Positions 1 through 10,400 are shown, counted from the first letter of the stretch. The stretch: DNA of 64,000 bases from Ceratopteris richardii (GCA_020310875.1 CM035416.1:72484983-72548982), one strand, 5' to 3'. The notes: generated by a model from the letters alone, not told the origin. Translations and numbers: made by a program.

Positions 1-1785
1 ATAAGAAATGTAAGAAACCTATCAAAGATGAAGAAGGCAAAGGTGTTCCCTATGCAACTGAACACTGATCTACAATGGATCCCTATAAGGAAGAATGATC
101 AACTGCCATTCAACAATCGATTGCTTACATCATTGCGAGATCCAATGGATACCTCCAACAAAGACTGCATCAATGTCTGCAAGTAACATCAAAAGCCTCG
201 ACATGTGACAACCATCTGCTCTTTGCACAACCCTGTCTTCTGCACCATTCAGGTCATGCATTTCCAGAGTATGCATTAATATAGGGCCATGTTACATGGT
301 CGTGCATAGACACAATTGAGAAGCCCAGGCACGTGAGACACATTGGACATATGTAAATTATTTTATTGATACTAACATCTTTCTTCTTGTTTTGTGACAT
401 GGCTCCTCTCAAAAAAAAAGACAAAAGAAAAAAAAAGAGATGAGAGAAAAAAAAGAAAAAGAAGGAATAGGAGCATGCGCTCGAAGAATCTCATCAGTAA
501 ATCATCAACAGGGACATCCATCAACACCAAAGGACAAGCCCATTGTCAATCACCATGATGGGAGTACAACACAAAGAGATAAACATCAATCGGTCATTTA
601 TCATGGTAAGAATCCCCTACTTTGGCAACACTATAACAATGATAGATTAGAAAATCTCTTCATCAACATCCCTTGAGCACTTAGCTCAAGACCCAACTTG
701 TTGCACCATCTTTCTTAACATGCATTCCCCAAGTAAGCATGCATAGGTCCACATTACAAGGTCGTGCACAAGGCACATATTTTCTTCAACCCATGCACTA
801 ACACACTTACCCATCATTCATTATGGGTTATGAGTACTTGGCATGCAAACTATGAAACCCATGTTTGAAAAGATCCAGAGGAACTAAGTACCTATGAAGC
901 AGCTCATAGTGGACAACTGCTCAAAATCAACTATGACAACCTCTTCTCAGCAACTCATAATTTTTGGAAGCTCACAAATACACCACAATGCTGGACACCA
1001 AAGAAAAAGTACATACAAAGGGACTAAAATGTGCAAAGGCCAGCAATGACAAAATGAAGAACAGGACAATAGACCCCCCTGCATTTGGAGGACAGACTGC
1101 TCTTGTGGATACATGATGGAGACTACCTCTCAAAGTACCACATGGAATACCCCCTACAACAAGGGTCTGCCAGGGATGATAGACTCGAGGGGGGGAGTGT
1201 TGATAGTCAAGGTGAAGCACAAATATGAGAGTGCATCAAGGAAGTGGACACACAAGAAGAGGGAGCATGTAGGGAGCTCTAATAAGTACATGTGAGATTT
1301 TCAGAAGAAATCCTTATAAAATTAGTGATTTTTATCACTAAAAGCCATTGTAAATATCATTTCACATTTTTGTAACTCCATTTTCTTCAAACCGAGGTTT
1401 CCTTGAGCTTGATGAGTATTAGAAGTAGATATCTACCAATTTTCGTAATTTTTAGAGTCCATTTGAGCCCTCAAATAAGCCTTGGAACCTAAGTTTTAAC
1501 TAGACCAGACACTAGGTCTAGAAAGGGCCAAAACTAGTCAAAAAACTATAAAAAGAGCTAGAGAGCTCCTTTTTTCGGGTTAGCTAGTTGGAGAGTGAAC
1601 TTGTTCTTGAGCATTCTAAACTTTCTTTGAGCTTGCTAATAGAAGCTTCCATTGTTCCTATCTTTGTTATCTTGCCTTGTGTGTATGTATGTGCTTGCCA
1701 CTCACATTTGCTCACCACAATTGCTCACGGTCTTCATACTAGTCCTCACATCTCCACAGATTGACAAGTAAAGGAGGTGGTACTC
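1..1785 (+). mobile_element. Ty3/gypsy element, 3' end only (G1)
   Basis: The 5' part lies before the window. What remains is the non-coding or poorly coding 3' internal region and a 3' LTR. Positions 60-560 align by eye to the reverse complement of about 40140-40560, the 3' region of the minus-strand gypsy at 40.1-46.6 kb, so both belong to one family. No integrase or reverse transcriptase is seen in this piece. An internal module at about 250-310 is repeated at about 720-780. A G-rich tract at 1190-1197 is a good polypurine tract just before the LTR. Broken fossil; the family assignment rests on homology to the other two gypsy copies in the window. Confidence 0.7.
1198..1785 (+). repeat. 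3' LTR of gypsy G1
   Basis: Starts with TGTTGATAG directly after a G-rich polypurine tract and is colinear with the 5' LTR at 54656-55265. The shared landmarks are an 'aagccgagg/aaccgaggtttcc' block, a TATA-like CTATAAAAAGAGCTAGAGAG at 1547-1566 (also at 55017) and the 'ggaggtgg' near the end. The right end is approximate because homology fades after about 1780. Confidence 0.7.
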
Positions 1786-2440
1786 ACACTTGAGCTACAA
1801 AAATCAAATTCCTTTTGGGAATTTTTCACTTAAGTTCCATTTATCTAATGGAAAAATGCGAAAAGAGCAAGCTATTCCAAGTCTGAATAGAGTAAAATAT
1901 TCCAAACATGTAGTCTGCAATCGTGATGATGGTAATTAAATTTGTGGAAGTTCAAACATAAATTCTACCTATCCTTAAAGGGATTTCTTAAAGGTGAAAT
2001 CCAAAAGCATAAGCAAATGCTTAAACTGAAGCAGTAGAGAGATTCTTGTAAAGTCCCTAGGGTAGCGTGACTTCAAGGTTTAGTAACAAAGGAATCTAAA
2101 GGCAAGAATGTTAGAATTTTAGCAATCTCAAGTGTGGGAACTCATGCTAAGTTGAAGTGCAAAATCACTCACACTTTTTGGTAGGATATACGACCACTTT
2201 TCCATGAGTTTTCTCAGCTCTTTGCTCGCCTAATTGATGGAGAAAAGTCAGGCTCATTTGGAGGGAATTTTTGAATTCAAATATACAACTACTTTTTGAG
2301 CATTATATAAGCAAACATATGGACCAAAGTCATGGCCATCCTCGTCTAGAATTTGAGTACTTGTAGGATCTCATTAGGAGTGTTTACTCTAGGTCTAAGC
2401 TAGCCCCTAGCTAAGCAAGCCCCTTGCTTGATGGAGTTTT
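1786..2440. other. Unassigned spacer between G1 and copia A
   Basis: No open frame with recognisable similarity is seen. It may be the degraded 5' portion of the copia polyprotein that becomes recognisable from about 2450, but nothing in the sequence proves it. Confidence 0.4.
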
Positions 2441-2938
2441 CTCATAGAAAGTGATCTTTGATCACCCATATCTCTTTGTATAGTAGTCTGATTCATTTGC
2501 AAGATAGCTCATTTGTTTCCTATTATTGTAAGCTTTCTTTTGGATATAATCTCTTGTATGTTTTAAAGAGAGGAGGGAAGACAATCGTGATTGTACTATA
2601 TGTAGATGAACTTGTGATTAAAAGAAATGATGATGCTCTTCTTCAACAAACCAAAGATGCTCTAAGATGAGGATTTGAAATGATAGACTTGGGCTTAATT
2701 CATCATTGCTTAGGCATTGAAGTATGGTAGGAACCTGGGAAGTTTCTCATCTCTCACCAAAATTATGCAAGATAGATTTTGAATGCATTTGACATGGAGG
2801 ATCACAAGAATATTTCTACACATATCGAGGTCAACACAAGATTATCTATTGAAGATACAGGATATTGGAAGATCAAGAATTTATTTAGATGTCTCATCCA
2901 CTTGTGCAATAGCATACCACATATCTCTTATGTTATTG

Positions 2939-3063
2939 GTGTAGTAAGCATGTTCTCTAATAAGCCTTTCAAAACTCATTGGAAGGCAAGCATGCAAATT
3001 TGTGTAGTAAGCAGGTTCTCTAAAAAGCCTTGCAAAACTCATTCAAAGGCAAGCATGCAAATA
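2939..3063 (+). repeat. 63-bp tandem duplication inside copia A
   Basis: Two adjacent copies of about 62-63 bp begin 'gtgtagtaagca' and end 'ggcaagcatgcaaa', with a handful of differences. The repeat encodes the (V)VS.FS.KPFKTHWKASMQ segment twice. Confidence 0.85.
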
Positions 3064-3508
3064 CTCAAGTATGTGAAAGGAACCATTGATTATGGTATTC
3101 TATATGAAGAAGGATCATCTCTAGTTAATATTATGATTTATGTTGGGTAGGAGATACTCATACCAGAAAATTAGTTTTTGGATATTGCTTTTCTTTAGGA
3201 TTTGGAATTTTCTCTTGGACCAATAAGAAGCAATTGAGTTCAACATTATCTTCTACAGAAGGTCAGTACATAGGAGCATGTGTTGCAACTTCCATTCATG
3301 TACCAAGCACATAGAGATTCACGATCACTATGTCTATGAGTTAATCAAGGATGGGGTTGTGGAGATAAGCTATCATCCAACTGAGGAAAATGGAGTAGAC
3401 ATTTTCACTAAGGCTCTTGGGAGATAGCCAATTTCTAGACACTTTCAAAGCTTGGGATTGGAGTAAGGAGGTAGCTCACCATAGGGTGGACATTGAGATG
3501 GGTGGGGT

Positions 3509-3970
3509 GTTAGATAGACTCAATACTCCACTTGAGATTGTTGATGGTTATATATAACCTTTGTGAGCTTATTCATTATGTTAGGTAGAACATAAACCAG
3601 TAGGGCTAAGACAATAGGGCTTCCAGTCATGGAGGTATTGTCAGATTATATATTTTGGCAACTATTTTGTTTCTCTCGACTACCTTTATCTATACTAACT
3701 CTCTTTGTAAAAGCTATATAAGCATGGCCCATGTATAGCTCTACATAGCATTCTGCACTAGTAAGCCCTTCATCTAGAGTTTTTCTAGATCATCATCTAC
3801 GCTCCATATTGGTATTGCACAGGTGGACAACCCCATCTTTGTAGCTGCATTGCTCTTGGAAATTTGAGAATTTGAGTTCTCTATCTCTCAATCCAAGTCT
3901 CTCTCTTTTTCTATGTTTTTTCCCAACTTTGTCTATTGGTATATGCCACTGTGCTATTATGTGGAATGCG
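3509..3970 (+). repeat. 3' LTR of copia A (right end approximate)
   Basis: Begins TGTTAGATAGAC after a G-rich tract and has a TATA-like GCTATATAAGC at about 3713. The downstream part (gatcatcatctacgctcc, then ggtggacaacccc and atctttgtag) is clearly related to the minus-strand solo LTR at 33386-34007. The right end is set only by loss of that similarity. Confidence 0.6.
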
Positions 3971-4506
3971 AATAGAAGCAAAGCATCTAGAAATCTTGGA
4001 AGGAGGGATGCTTTGATTACCAAAGGAATTAGGAAGTTTAAAAGTACCCATCCCTTTCAAGCACCATAGGGTTTTCGTTATAAAGAACAACAAGCTCAAA
4101 AGCGTGTGGCTCCTGCGTGAAGGAGATGAAAAGATCATCAAATTACTTAGCACAATGTATTTTTGTGGTCTAGTCCCCCTTGGTAGGGAAGAGAGGCCTT
4201 TAGGCCTCTCTCGTATCTGCATCTATTTCTTGTATCTCTTGCATTATTAATATATTTAAGGTTTTCTTTGAAAAAGAAAATGACAAAAGAACAAACAAAC
4301 ACACACACATACACACAAAGAGACACAACAGAACCTTTTATCCCCACAACAAGGATTCACATCAACTTAATTGGGAGCCTTGAAGCCTAAATTCTTAATG
4401 CAAAGCTCAATAGTGTTACCTCTACACCATGCCTCCTCGAAATTTTCCTATATATATTTTTCTTTCTTAGTTTTGTTTTTGTTTTTTTCTTTGAGTTACG
4501 TCTTCA
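3971..4506. other. Unassigned AT-rich spacer with a short CA-rich tract
   Basis: Contains a CA-rich low-complexity stretch near 4295-4335. Short open frames exist on both strands but none resembles a known family. The second SINE-flanking copy of 'cttatgaggttgtt' begins at 4507. Confidence 0.4.
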
Positions 4507-4520
4507 CTTATGAGGTTGTT
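4507..4520. repeat. Target-site duplication, left copy (SINE 4521-4820)
   Basis: CTTATGAGGTTGTT is identical to 4821-4834. The match is perfect over 14 bp and sits exactly at the A-tail and head ends of the SINE. Confidence 0.92.
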
Positions 4521-4820
4521 TTTTTTTTTAAATGGAGGTTCGGCCTAGGCCTACTCCCCCGGACTTTAACTTTGAAATTGCAACTGTACAAGGAAGGGCA
4601 TAGTACCCATGGGACCCCCCTTATCCAACAAGAACAGGGGTTTACAATACTGGGTTAAACGGCGGTCAATACTACCGCAGGGATAGACAAACGGTGGCAC
4701 TCAGCCACAATGCAACATCATTCCAGATTACATGTCCCTTGCATGTTGCTGTCAGGGATTGAACCCTCGCCCCAGCCTCAAGAGACGAGAGGCCCAACCA
4801 CTAAGCCAACAAACTGGGAC
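4521..4820 (-). mobile_element. tRNA-derived SINE with LINE-like 3' tail
   Basis: A complete 300-bp SINE on the minus strand. The 5' head starts GTCCCAGTTTGTTGGCTTAG. It has a pol III A box TGGCTTAGTGG (4798-4808) and a B box GGGTTCAATCCC (4755-4766), spaced as in tRNA genes. The 3' end carries GGGTCCCATGGGTACTA, then TTAAAGTCCGGG, then TAGGCCTAGGCCGAAC and an A tail (T run at 4521-4529 on the plus strand). The same three blocks occur in order at the 3' end of the LINE at 11260-11361. It is flanked by a perfect 14-bp duplication, 4507-4520 and 4821-4834. SINEs of this type have no protein and depend on LINE machinery; the tail identity suggests which LINE. Confidence 0.92.
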
Positions 4821-4834
4821 CTTATGAGGTTGTT
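4821..4834. repeat. Target-site duplication, right copy (SINE 4521-4820)
   Basis: Second copy of CTTATGAGGTTGTT, directly after the SINE 5' head. Confidence 0.92.
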
Positions 4835-5227
4835 CTTTTTGGGTCGTATGGGAGCTTTAATTTCCTTGGGAGGAACCTTCCAAAATTGAGGGATTGGATT
4901 GAGTGACCCATTGCGAAAATCGGTTTAGATTCATGCCCTTCCTCTTGACAAGGAAGGAAAACATATGTAGATATGGACCTAAGAACTTGTGGACCCTCGA
5001 AAGAGTCAATGCTAAGATTCTTTTAATCGTGAGCATCGAATCCTTGGGAAGTTGGGCGTTAAAAAAGAGCAAGTCGTAATGCGATCTTTTGTCTTTAGAG
5101 GATATACGCGTTCCGCATTCCAACCCGAGACGTGTCCTTTGAGGTTCACAATGGAGTTCACGCACAAAATAACAAAAAACCACTCAAGAGCTAACACTCA
5201 AAGCTCAAATCACATTTAGCTTTACAA
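4835..5227. other. Unassigned region upstream of the retroposon cluster
   Basis: A 108-codon open frame runs on the minus strand (5183 to 4857) and shorter ones on the plus strand. None shows a motif I recognise. This is the sequence that would lie upstream of the interrupted host frame starting at 6377 once the SINE and LINE insertions are subtracted, so it may hold degraded host gene or 5' leader sequence. Confidence 0.3.
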
Positions 5228-5243
5228 CAAGAGGAGGATCTTG
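5228..5243. repeat. Target-site duplication, left copy (split SINE)
   Basis: The 16-mer aagaggaggatcttga is identical to 6355-6370. It precedes the SINE head. Its first bases may overlap the A tail in the other copy. Confidence 0.7.
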
Positions 5244-5387
5244 AGTCCAGCAATGCAGCTTCATGAGTTGGGGCTTTTGCGTCCCTTGGATGGGGCGGGA
5301 GTTCAAATCCCATGGACTACAATGGTTGGCCATGTCCTCATCCATATGATGAGATGAAAAAAAATATGTTCCAGGAGATGTTGTTGG

Positions 5388-5690
5388 CCTTTGAGGAACA
5401 ACTTGGTGGACATTGTTGATGGTGGCAAGGACCATGCTCGTTGCAGTAGCTCTTCGTCAACTCAAACTAGTCTCTCACTTGGCCTTAAGGCCATCGTTTT
5501 GCCTTCAAGGAACAGCTTGGTAGACATTGCCGATGGTGGCAAGGACCATGCACATTGCGGTAGCTCTTCATCAATTCAAACTAGTCTCTCATTTGGCCTT
5601 AAGGCCATCCTTTGGCAGTTCGTATTGTTAGCCCTTCATCAACTCAAACTAGTGTCTCATTTGGCCTTAAGGTGATCCTTCTCCAGGTCC
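5388..5690. repeat. 114-bp tandem repeat, about 2.6 copies
   Basis: Copy 1 is 5388-5501, copy 2 is 5502-5615 (period 114 bp), and a third partial copy with an internal deletion is about 5616-5690. Landmarks are 'gtggcaaggaccatgc', 'agctcttc.tcaa' and 'ggccttaagg'. A 94-codon frame stays open across the copies, but as the period is a multiple of 3 this is expected and is not evidence of a gene. Confidence 0.9.
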
Positions 5691-6230
5691 TATTGTTAGA
5701 CAACCTTGGGGCTCTATTCATTCCTATCAGGTGCTAGATGTTCTACCCCTATAGGCGGATCTTGCAGACGGATGTACGTAAAGATAGTACATAAACAAAA
5801 TCTCACAAAAGCATACATAAACTAGAGAGAGACAACAGACTAAACACAAGATTGGGTACAATCTCCCCCAACATACTCTGATGGAAGAGTCTTTCAGAGT
5901 ATGTGTATTTATAGATATTTTTTATTGTGTCCTGAATAAAAGATACATGAAGGCATTGCTTTGAAAAGCATGCGTTTACAAAAGATCTGCTTTATTTACA
6001 AATCATAGCTTTCTAAGCAATCTACTATTTTGACAAAAACGTCGCTTTCTAAGTGATCTAATATTTTTACAAAACATATATAAAGTACTATCTTCTAAAT
6101 ATCTGAATAAATTCACATACATTCACGCCCTCATGGTTCTTTTACTGTTAAATCAAAACACAATCACACTAAAAGCCTCAAGACATTAAAATCCATTTAG
6201 CATTCCATTATTCCATAGAGTATAACAACC
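5691..6230 (-). mobile_element. Possible LTR fragment or solo LTR, minus strand
   Basis: On the minus strand a TATA-like TATCTATAAATAC (5904-5917 on plus) is followed by a perfect 10-bp inverted repeat ACATACTCTG/CAGAGTATGT (5871-5904), a layout typical of an LTR promoter and R region. No clean ends or target duplication were found and no internal region flanks it. It could equally be non-LTR sequence inserted within the split SINE. Confidence 0.3.
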
Positions 6231-6354
6231 TTGCTTGCATAGGACCCAAAGAGTCTTGTGGGTACCATGTCTTTCATTGTACAATTGCATTATCAATTAA
6301 TTGACGCCTCCGAAATGTAAATTGTATGATCAACCTTCCCTCAAAAAAAAAAAA

Positions 6355-6370
6355 AAAGAGGAGGATCTTG
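6355..6370. repeat. Target-site duplication, right copy (split SINE)
   Basis: Second copy of aagaggaggatcttga, immediately after the 15-base A run that ends the SINE tail. Confidence 0.7.
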
Positions 6371-6376
6371 AAAGCC

Positions 6377-6406
6377 ATGGCGGAGGCAGTTCTACAAGAC
6401 TACCAA
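6377..6406 (+). pseudogene. 5' fragment of an interrupted host reading frame
   Basis: An ATG in excellent plant context (aaagccATGGcg) opens MAEAVLQDYQ and then runs straight into LINE sequence at 6407. The 3' part resumes at 11387 after the LINE and its target duplication. Subtracting the LINE leaves MAEAVLQDYQ-IPMMLLYSGIGQ and a further 8 codons before a TGA at 11447. I do not recognise the protein. It may be a pseudogene, a chance frame or the first exon of a damaged gene. Confidence 0.35.
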
Positions 6407-7408
6407 GTGGGCCGGTCCACCCTTTGCCTTTTTAAGTGGACCCCAGACTTTGTCCCGAACAGATCAAAGCCTCTTCGTTACCCGCTTTGGGTGGAGCTTC
6501 CCAATCTGCCTTTCTTCATGTATGGATTTCTTCGAGAAATCGTCTCACCGATCGGTCGCCCGATGGCCGCAAGACAAGATGTTGGGGGGTTGATCTACGA
6601 TGGAGCTCAACACTCTTTCAATGCTAGATGGCATCCTCAGATCTGCGTTGAAACAGACCTGAACCAGGTCCTTCCTTCGAAGATCTCCATAAACTATGGA
6701 GACGGTATGACCTGGACACAAGAGGTTACTTACAAGAATCTGCCAAACGCGTGCTTTCGGTGCGGGCTTCAAGGTCACAGGATCAAAGACTGCCCACTAA
6801 AGAAAAGTACCAATAAAAACAAGCTTAAACCAGATGAGACCCTAGACCCTATCCCCCAAAACGACACTCGGGGTCATCCCCATCCAATGGAGGAAGAAGA
6901 GGGAACTCGCGTTGCTGAGACGGATTCAGAAGGTTTCACTGAAGTGAGACACAAGAGGAAAGTTAGCCCTCGAAGATCAAAAACAAGGAATGCTACGACA
7001 GCTGCCCCCTCGAATAACATATACTGTAACCTAGAAAAAGAGATTAATGAACTCGATTTCCCAGGGGACAACCTCTTGGAAGAAGACCCCACTGACAATT
7101 CACTTGGGTGCTCTACCAGCAAAGAAGATAACCTAGAAGGCTACACCACGAGTAAAGAGGAAGGCTTTACTACCAGCAATGAAGACAACCCAGACAGCGA
7201 AAGCTCCGCTCTTGGCCCTACCCTCCCGGTATGCTTTCCAAGACTACCGCAACAAAAGTCCAAGCTTAAAGGTAAACAACCTTCCGGCATGCCTTGGAAG
7301 AGCCCCCTCAAGAGTAGGATCCTAAGTCAAGAAGTAGGGAAGAAAAAAGAAGACCACAAGAAGAAAAAAGATCGGGTCCCTCCCCTCAAAGAGGGCAACC
7401 ATCATTAA
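6377..7408 (+). CDS. LINE ORF1 (5'-truncated) fused in frame to a host start codon
   Basis: This is the ORF1 product of the L1-type LINE, a nucleic-acid-binding protein thought to coat the element RNA in the cytoplasm. The first ten codons (MAEAVLQDYQ) come from flanking DNA; LINE coding begins with VGRSTLCLFK. From there the sequence resembles the C-terminal half of the DUF4283-type ORF1 domain (KWTPDF, YPLWVELPNLP), then a CCHC knuckle CFRCGLQGHRIKDC encoded near 6750-6793, then an acidic and basic low-complexity tail. The usual N-terminal part of the DUF4283 domain is missing. An upstream in-frame ATG at 6326 exists but lies in the SINE tail. I prefer 6377 because of its strong context. 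The stop TAA overlaps the ORF2 ATG (TAATG), the usual coupling arrangement. Confidence 0.75.
   Translation: MAEAVLQDYQVGRSTLCLFKWTPDFVPNRSKPLRYPLWVELPNLPFFMYGFLREIVSPIGRPMAARQDVGGLIYDGAQHSFNARWHPQICVETDLNQVLPSKISINYGDGMTWTQEVTYKNLPNACFRCGLQGHRIKDCPLKKSTNKNKLKPDETLDPIPQNDTRGHPHPMEEEEGTRVAETDSEGFTEVRHKRKVSPRRSKTRNATTAAPSNNIYCNLEKEINELDFPGDNLLEEDPTDNSLGCSTSKEDNLEGYTTSKEEGFTTSNEDNPDSESSALGPTLPVCFPRLPQQKSKLKGKQPSGMPWKSPLKSRILSQEVGKKKEDHKKKKDRVPPLKEGNHH
6397..6406. repeat. LINE target-site duplication, left copy
   Basis: AGACTACCAA, identical to 11377-11386. It fixes the LINE 5' junction at 6407, well inside what would otherwise be read as ORF1. Confidence 0.85.
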
Positions 7409-10400
7409 TGAAATTCACATCTCTAAACGTTAGGGGTCTGTCTGACCCGTCAAGAGCTTCGATTCTTGGCCAGTGGTTCAAAGACATGTGCTTCGCCCCT
7501 GACTTTATTTGCTTACAAGAGGTTAAAATCGACGGTGAGGATCTACAAAAACGGCTTAAATGCATTTCTCCGAACCACCTTTGGTTCTCCACTTCTCACC
7601 CTAGAGGGACAGGGGGTGCTTCTATCGGTATTAGTCACGCCTTGTCTAACAATGTGACCTCGACTTTTGAAGGTCGGAATCATCGTTGGATTGCTGCCTC
7701 TTTCGGGTCTCCTTTCCAGTTCACTGTGGTCTCAATTTATGCCCCTAATGGGGAAACAGACAGAATGGATACTTGGGCTTCCCTTGACTCCCTTTCACAC
7801 AATGTTCTGATTTGTGGGGACTTCAACATGGTTGAATCTCCTGAAGACCGATGGAATAACAAGGGGAAAATTATTGACGGTCAGGAGAAGGAGATTTGGG
7901 ATAAAATCAAGCTCCATCTCGACCTGGTCGAAGTGAAAGACAACCAGGGTTTCTCCTGGTCTAATCTCCAGTCTGGGGACTCTTTGAGGAAAGCAAGGCT
8001 TGATAGATGCTACATCGACCAGAACACCATCCTTCAGTGGGGTGTTCCTTCGATTTCTCAACACATGGACCTCACTATCTCAGACCACTATCCGATTACT
8101 CTGTCCTTCAAACCAATTCCCATGCTCCAGAAAGCTCCTTGGTTTCAGGCTTGTCAGACATCATTTTCCCTCCCCTCGGTCCACCAGGAAATTTCTGAGG
8201 TGTGGACGAAAGCCTTTGCTTACGGTAATGAACCGGCTAAGTGCTGGAGAAACGCGGTAGAAAGGACTCGTAAAATTCTAATCAGGACTCAAAAGGCTAT
8301 AAGAGGAATTCGAAAGAAAAGAAGAGAAATGGTGTACCGGAGGCTCTCACGGCTTGAAGAAGAGGTGAACAAAGGTAAGCTACATTGCCAACAGGGTCTG
8401 TTGAAAATCAGGGGTAGGCTAAGATTAGAGGAGGAGGTCCAAAGGAAAAATCTCCAAATTTTCTTCAAAGAGTGGTGGGCAGGGAAGGCGGACAAACCAA
8501 CAAAAGAGATGTGTAACATCCTCAAAAGGAAACAAGCTAGGGATTCCATCCCCCTAATGGTCGACAACAATGGAACTGAATGTCGCACTGAAATGGAGAA
8601 TAGAACTATCATCGTCGAACATTTTACTAACCTTCTCGGGGTCTCGACTCCTCTTTCCCCCCACAGGCGCGACTCCATGGCAACCATCTCAAGGGTTGCT
8701 CAAACCAGAATCCCACAGAACTTAATTGCTCTTCTCGATGCTAACATCTCCGAGAATGAAATTATCGAGGTTATTGATGCCCTTCCCAATGGGAAAAGTC
8801 CGGGTCCAGATGGCCTTACCAATGAGTTCTTTAAGTCCTTCAAACTTCAGGTGGCCACCCCCCTGCGCCTCGTGTGGCAAGAGGCTCTCTCCTTCGGTGC
8901 CCTCCCTGAGTGCCTGAATAATGGCGTCATCAAGTTAATCCACAAACGGGGAGATAAGAACAAAATTGAAAACTGGCGCCCGATTACCATGCTCCAAACT
9001 GGATACAAGATAATTGCAAAAGTTATCGCCAACAGAATCTCCTGTCATTTAAAGTCATGGCTGTGCGAGGACCAGAAAGGTTTTATCAAAGGTAGATCTA
9101 TACTTGAAGCAATTATTGATATTTGGGAAGGCCTTGCTTTTGCTGAGGAGTCTGCTCAAGATCTAGTTTTTATTAAGATCGACTTCGACAAAGCGTATGA
9201 CAGATTGGAATGGGACTTTATTCTTCAATCATTGAAAGACCTTGGATGCAGCCAAAAGTTTACGAAGATGGTTTCCACGCTTCTTGGAAATGCTTCAACC
9301 AGAATAAACATCAACGGTAAGCTCTCTGAGCCCATTCGTTTAAAAAGATCAATCAGGCAAGGCTGCCCTCTGGCTCCTTTACTATTCGCTATCGCCTCAA
9401 ATGGACTCAGCTGCCTATTAAAGCATCACATGGACGCCGGCAATCTCAAGGGTCTCTCCTTACCTCGAAATCACGGCCAAATGGTTGTGAGACTTTTTGC
9501 TGATGACATGAATGCCTTTGTGCATAACGATATAAATAGCATTGAGATGTTTTGGTGGTGCCTCCACACCTTTTGTATGGCATCAGGCTCAAAAATCAAC
9601 CATGCTAAAACTGCTTTTAGAGCGATCAGCGGGCCTACTCCCCAATTGTTGGTGGATCGGGGGTGTCAAGTTATCCCTAGCGGTCAAGTCTTCCGTCTCC
9701 TCGGCATTCCGATGGGTTTCGATATCTCAATGGAACAACGATGGAACTGGGTGCTATCCAAGTTGGATAGCAAGCTGAATCAATGGAAAGGTATGCAAGT
9801 CAACCTGGCAGGGCGTGCTATGGTTATTAACACCTTTATGTTATCTACAATTATTTACTTTATCTCGTGTTGGAGACCTAAGGAGAAAGACTTGGCCAAA
9901 GTAGAAAGAATCTGCAGGAACTTCCTTTGGACTGGGGACCCAAACAGAAGGGGGGTTCCCAAAATCAAATGGGAAACTTGCATTAGCCCTAAAGACTCAG
10001 GGGGCTTGGGTATTTTGGATATTGCTGGTTTAGCTGACAAACTGGTGGCTAAATGGCTTATCAAGGCCTGGAGCAATAGGGAGTCCTCTTGGGCTAAATT
10101 GCTCTTCAGAAACACGGAAGACTTTACCTTTGTCGGCCTCCCTGGTTGGAAGGACATAGGGATTCTCACTCTTTTGTTCTCCCCCCACCCAGTCTGCCCT
10201 AAAGGCTCTAGCCTCGTGTGTTCCTTATGGAAGAATTGGAACAAGGCCAAACAGTTCATCAGAATCAGTGATGATTGGAAGTGGGCAGCTGGCATAAGAC
10301 AAAATGACTCTATCTGGTTCCCGATCAGTGGCATTCGGGGAGTGGATTCTTGGAACCTCCAAACTGCAAGGCGGTTATGGAACAAGGGGTTCAAAGAGTG

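Larger units (their letters stand above)
2450..3970 (+). mobile_element. Ty1/copia element, 3' end only (copia A)
   Basis: Translation shows the end of a copia reverse transcriptase (IVIVLYVDELVI, the YVDD-box region, about 2590), then the connection domain (DMEDHKN, ILKYVKGTIDYGILYE) and RNase H with the WTNKKQLSS and HPTEEN regions (about 3200-3400). A 3' LTR follows from 3509. It is 5'-truncated and broken at several places. Gag, protease and integrase are not present in recognisable form. Confidence 0.75.
5244..6356 (+). mobile_element. Second SINE of the same family, split by later sequence
   Basis: The head (5244-5320) begins GTCCAGCAATGCAGC and aligns through a CATGAGTTGG A-box-like stretch and a near-perfect B box GAGTTCAAATCCC to the head of the SINE at 4521-4820. 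The tail (about 6260-6356) has GGGTACCATG, then TTGTACAATTGCA, then an A run at 6342-6356, resembling that SINE's 3' end in diverged form. The unit is flanked by a 16-bp perfect match, aagaggaggatcttga, at 5228-5243 and 6355-6370. Between head and tail lie about 900 bp that the SINE does not explain: a tandem repeat and an LTR-like segment. Confidence 0.6.

Noticed and set aside
4755-4820. tRNA gene on the minus strand
   Set aside because: The A and B boxes are real, but no acceptor stem closes and the unit continues into a 300-bp SINE with target duplication.
4857-5183. 108-codon minus-strand gene
   Set aside because: No motif, signal or family resemblance and no supporting context; kept only as part of an unassigned region.
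5391-5675. 94-codon protein
   Set aside because: It is the 114-bp tandem repeat read in one frame; the period is a multiple of three, so openness is not informative.
6326-6376. ORF1 start at 6326
   Set aside because: This ATG lies in the SINE tail and reads through its A run (Lys repeats); the ATG at 6377 has a far better context.
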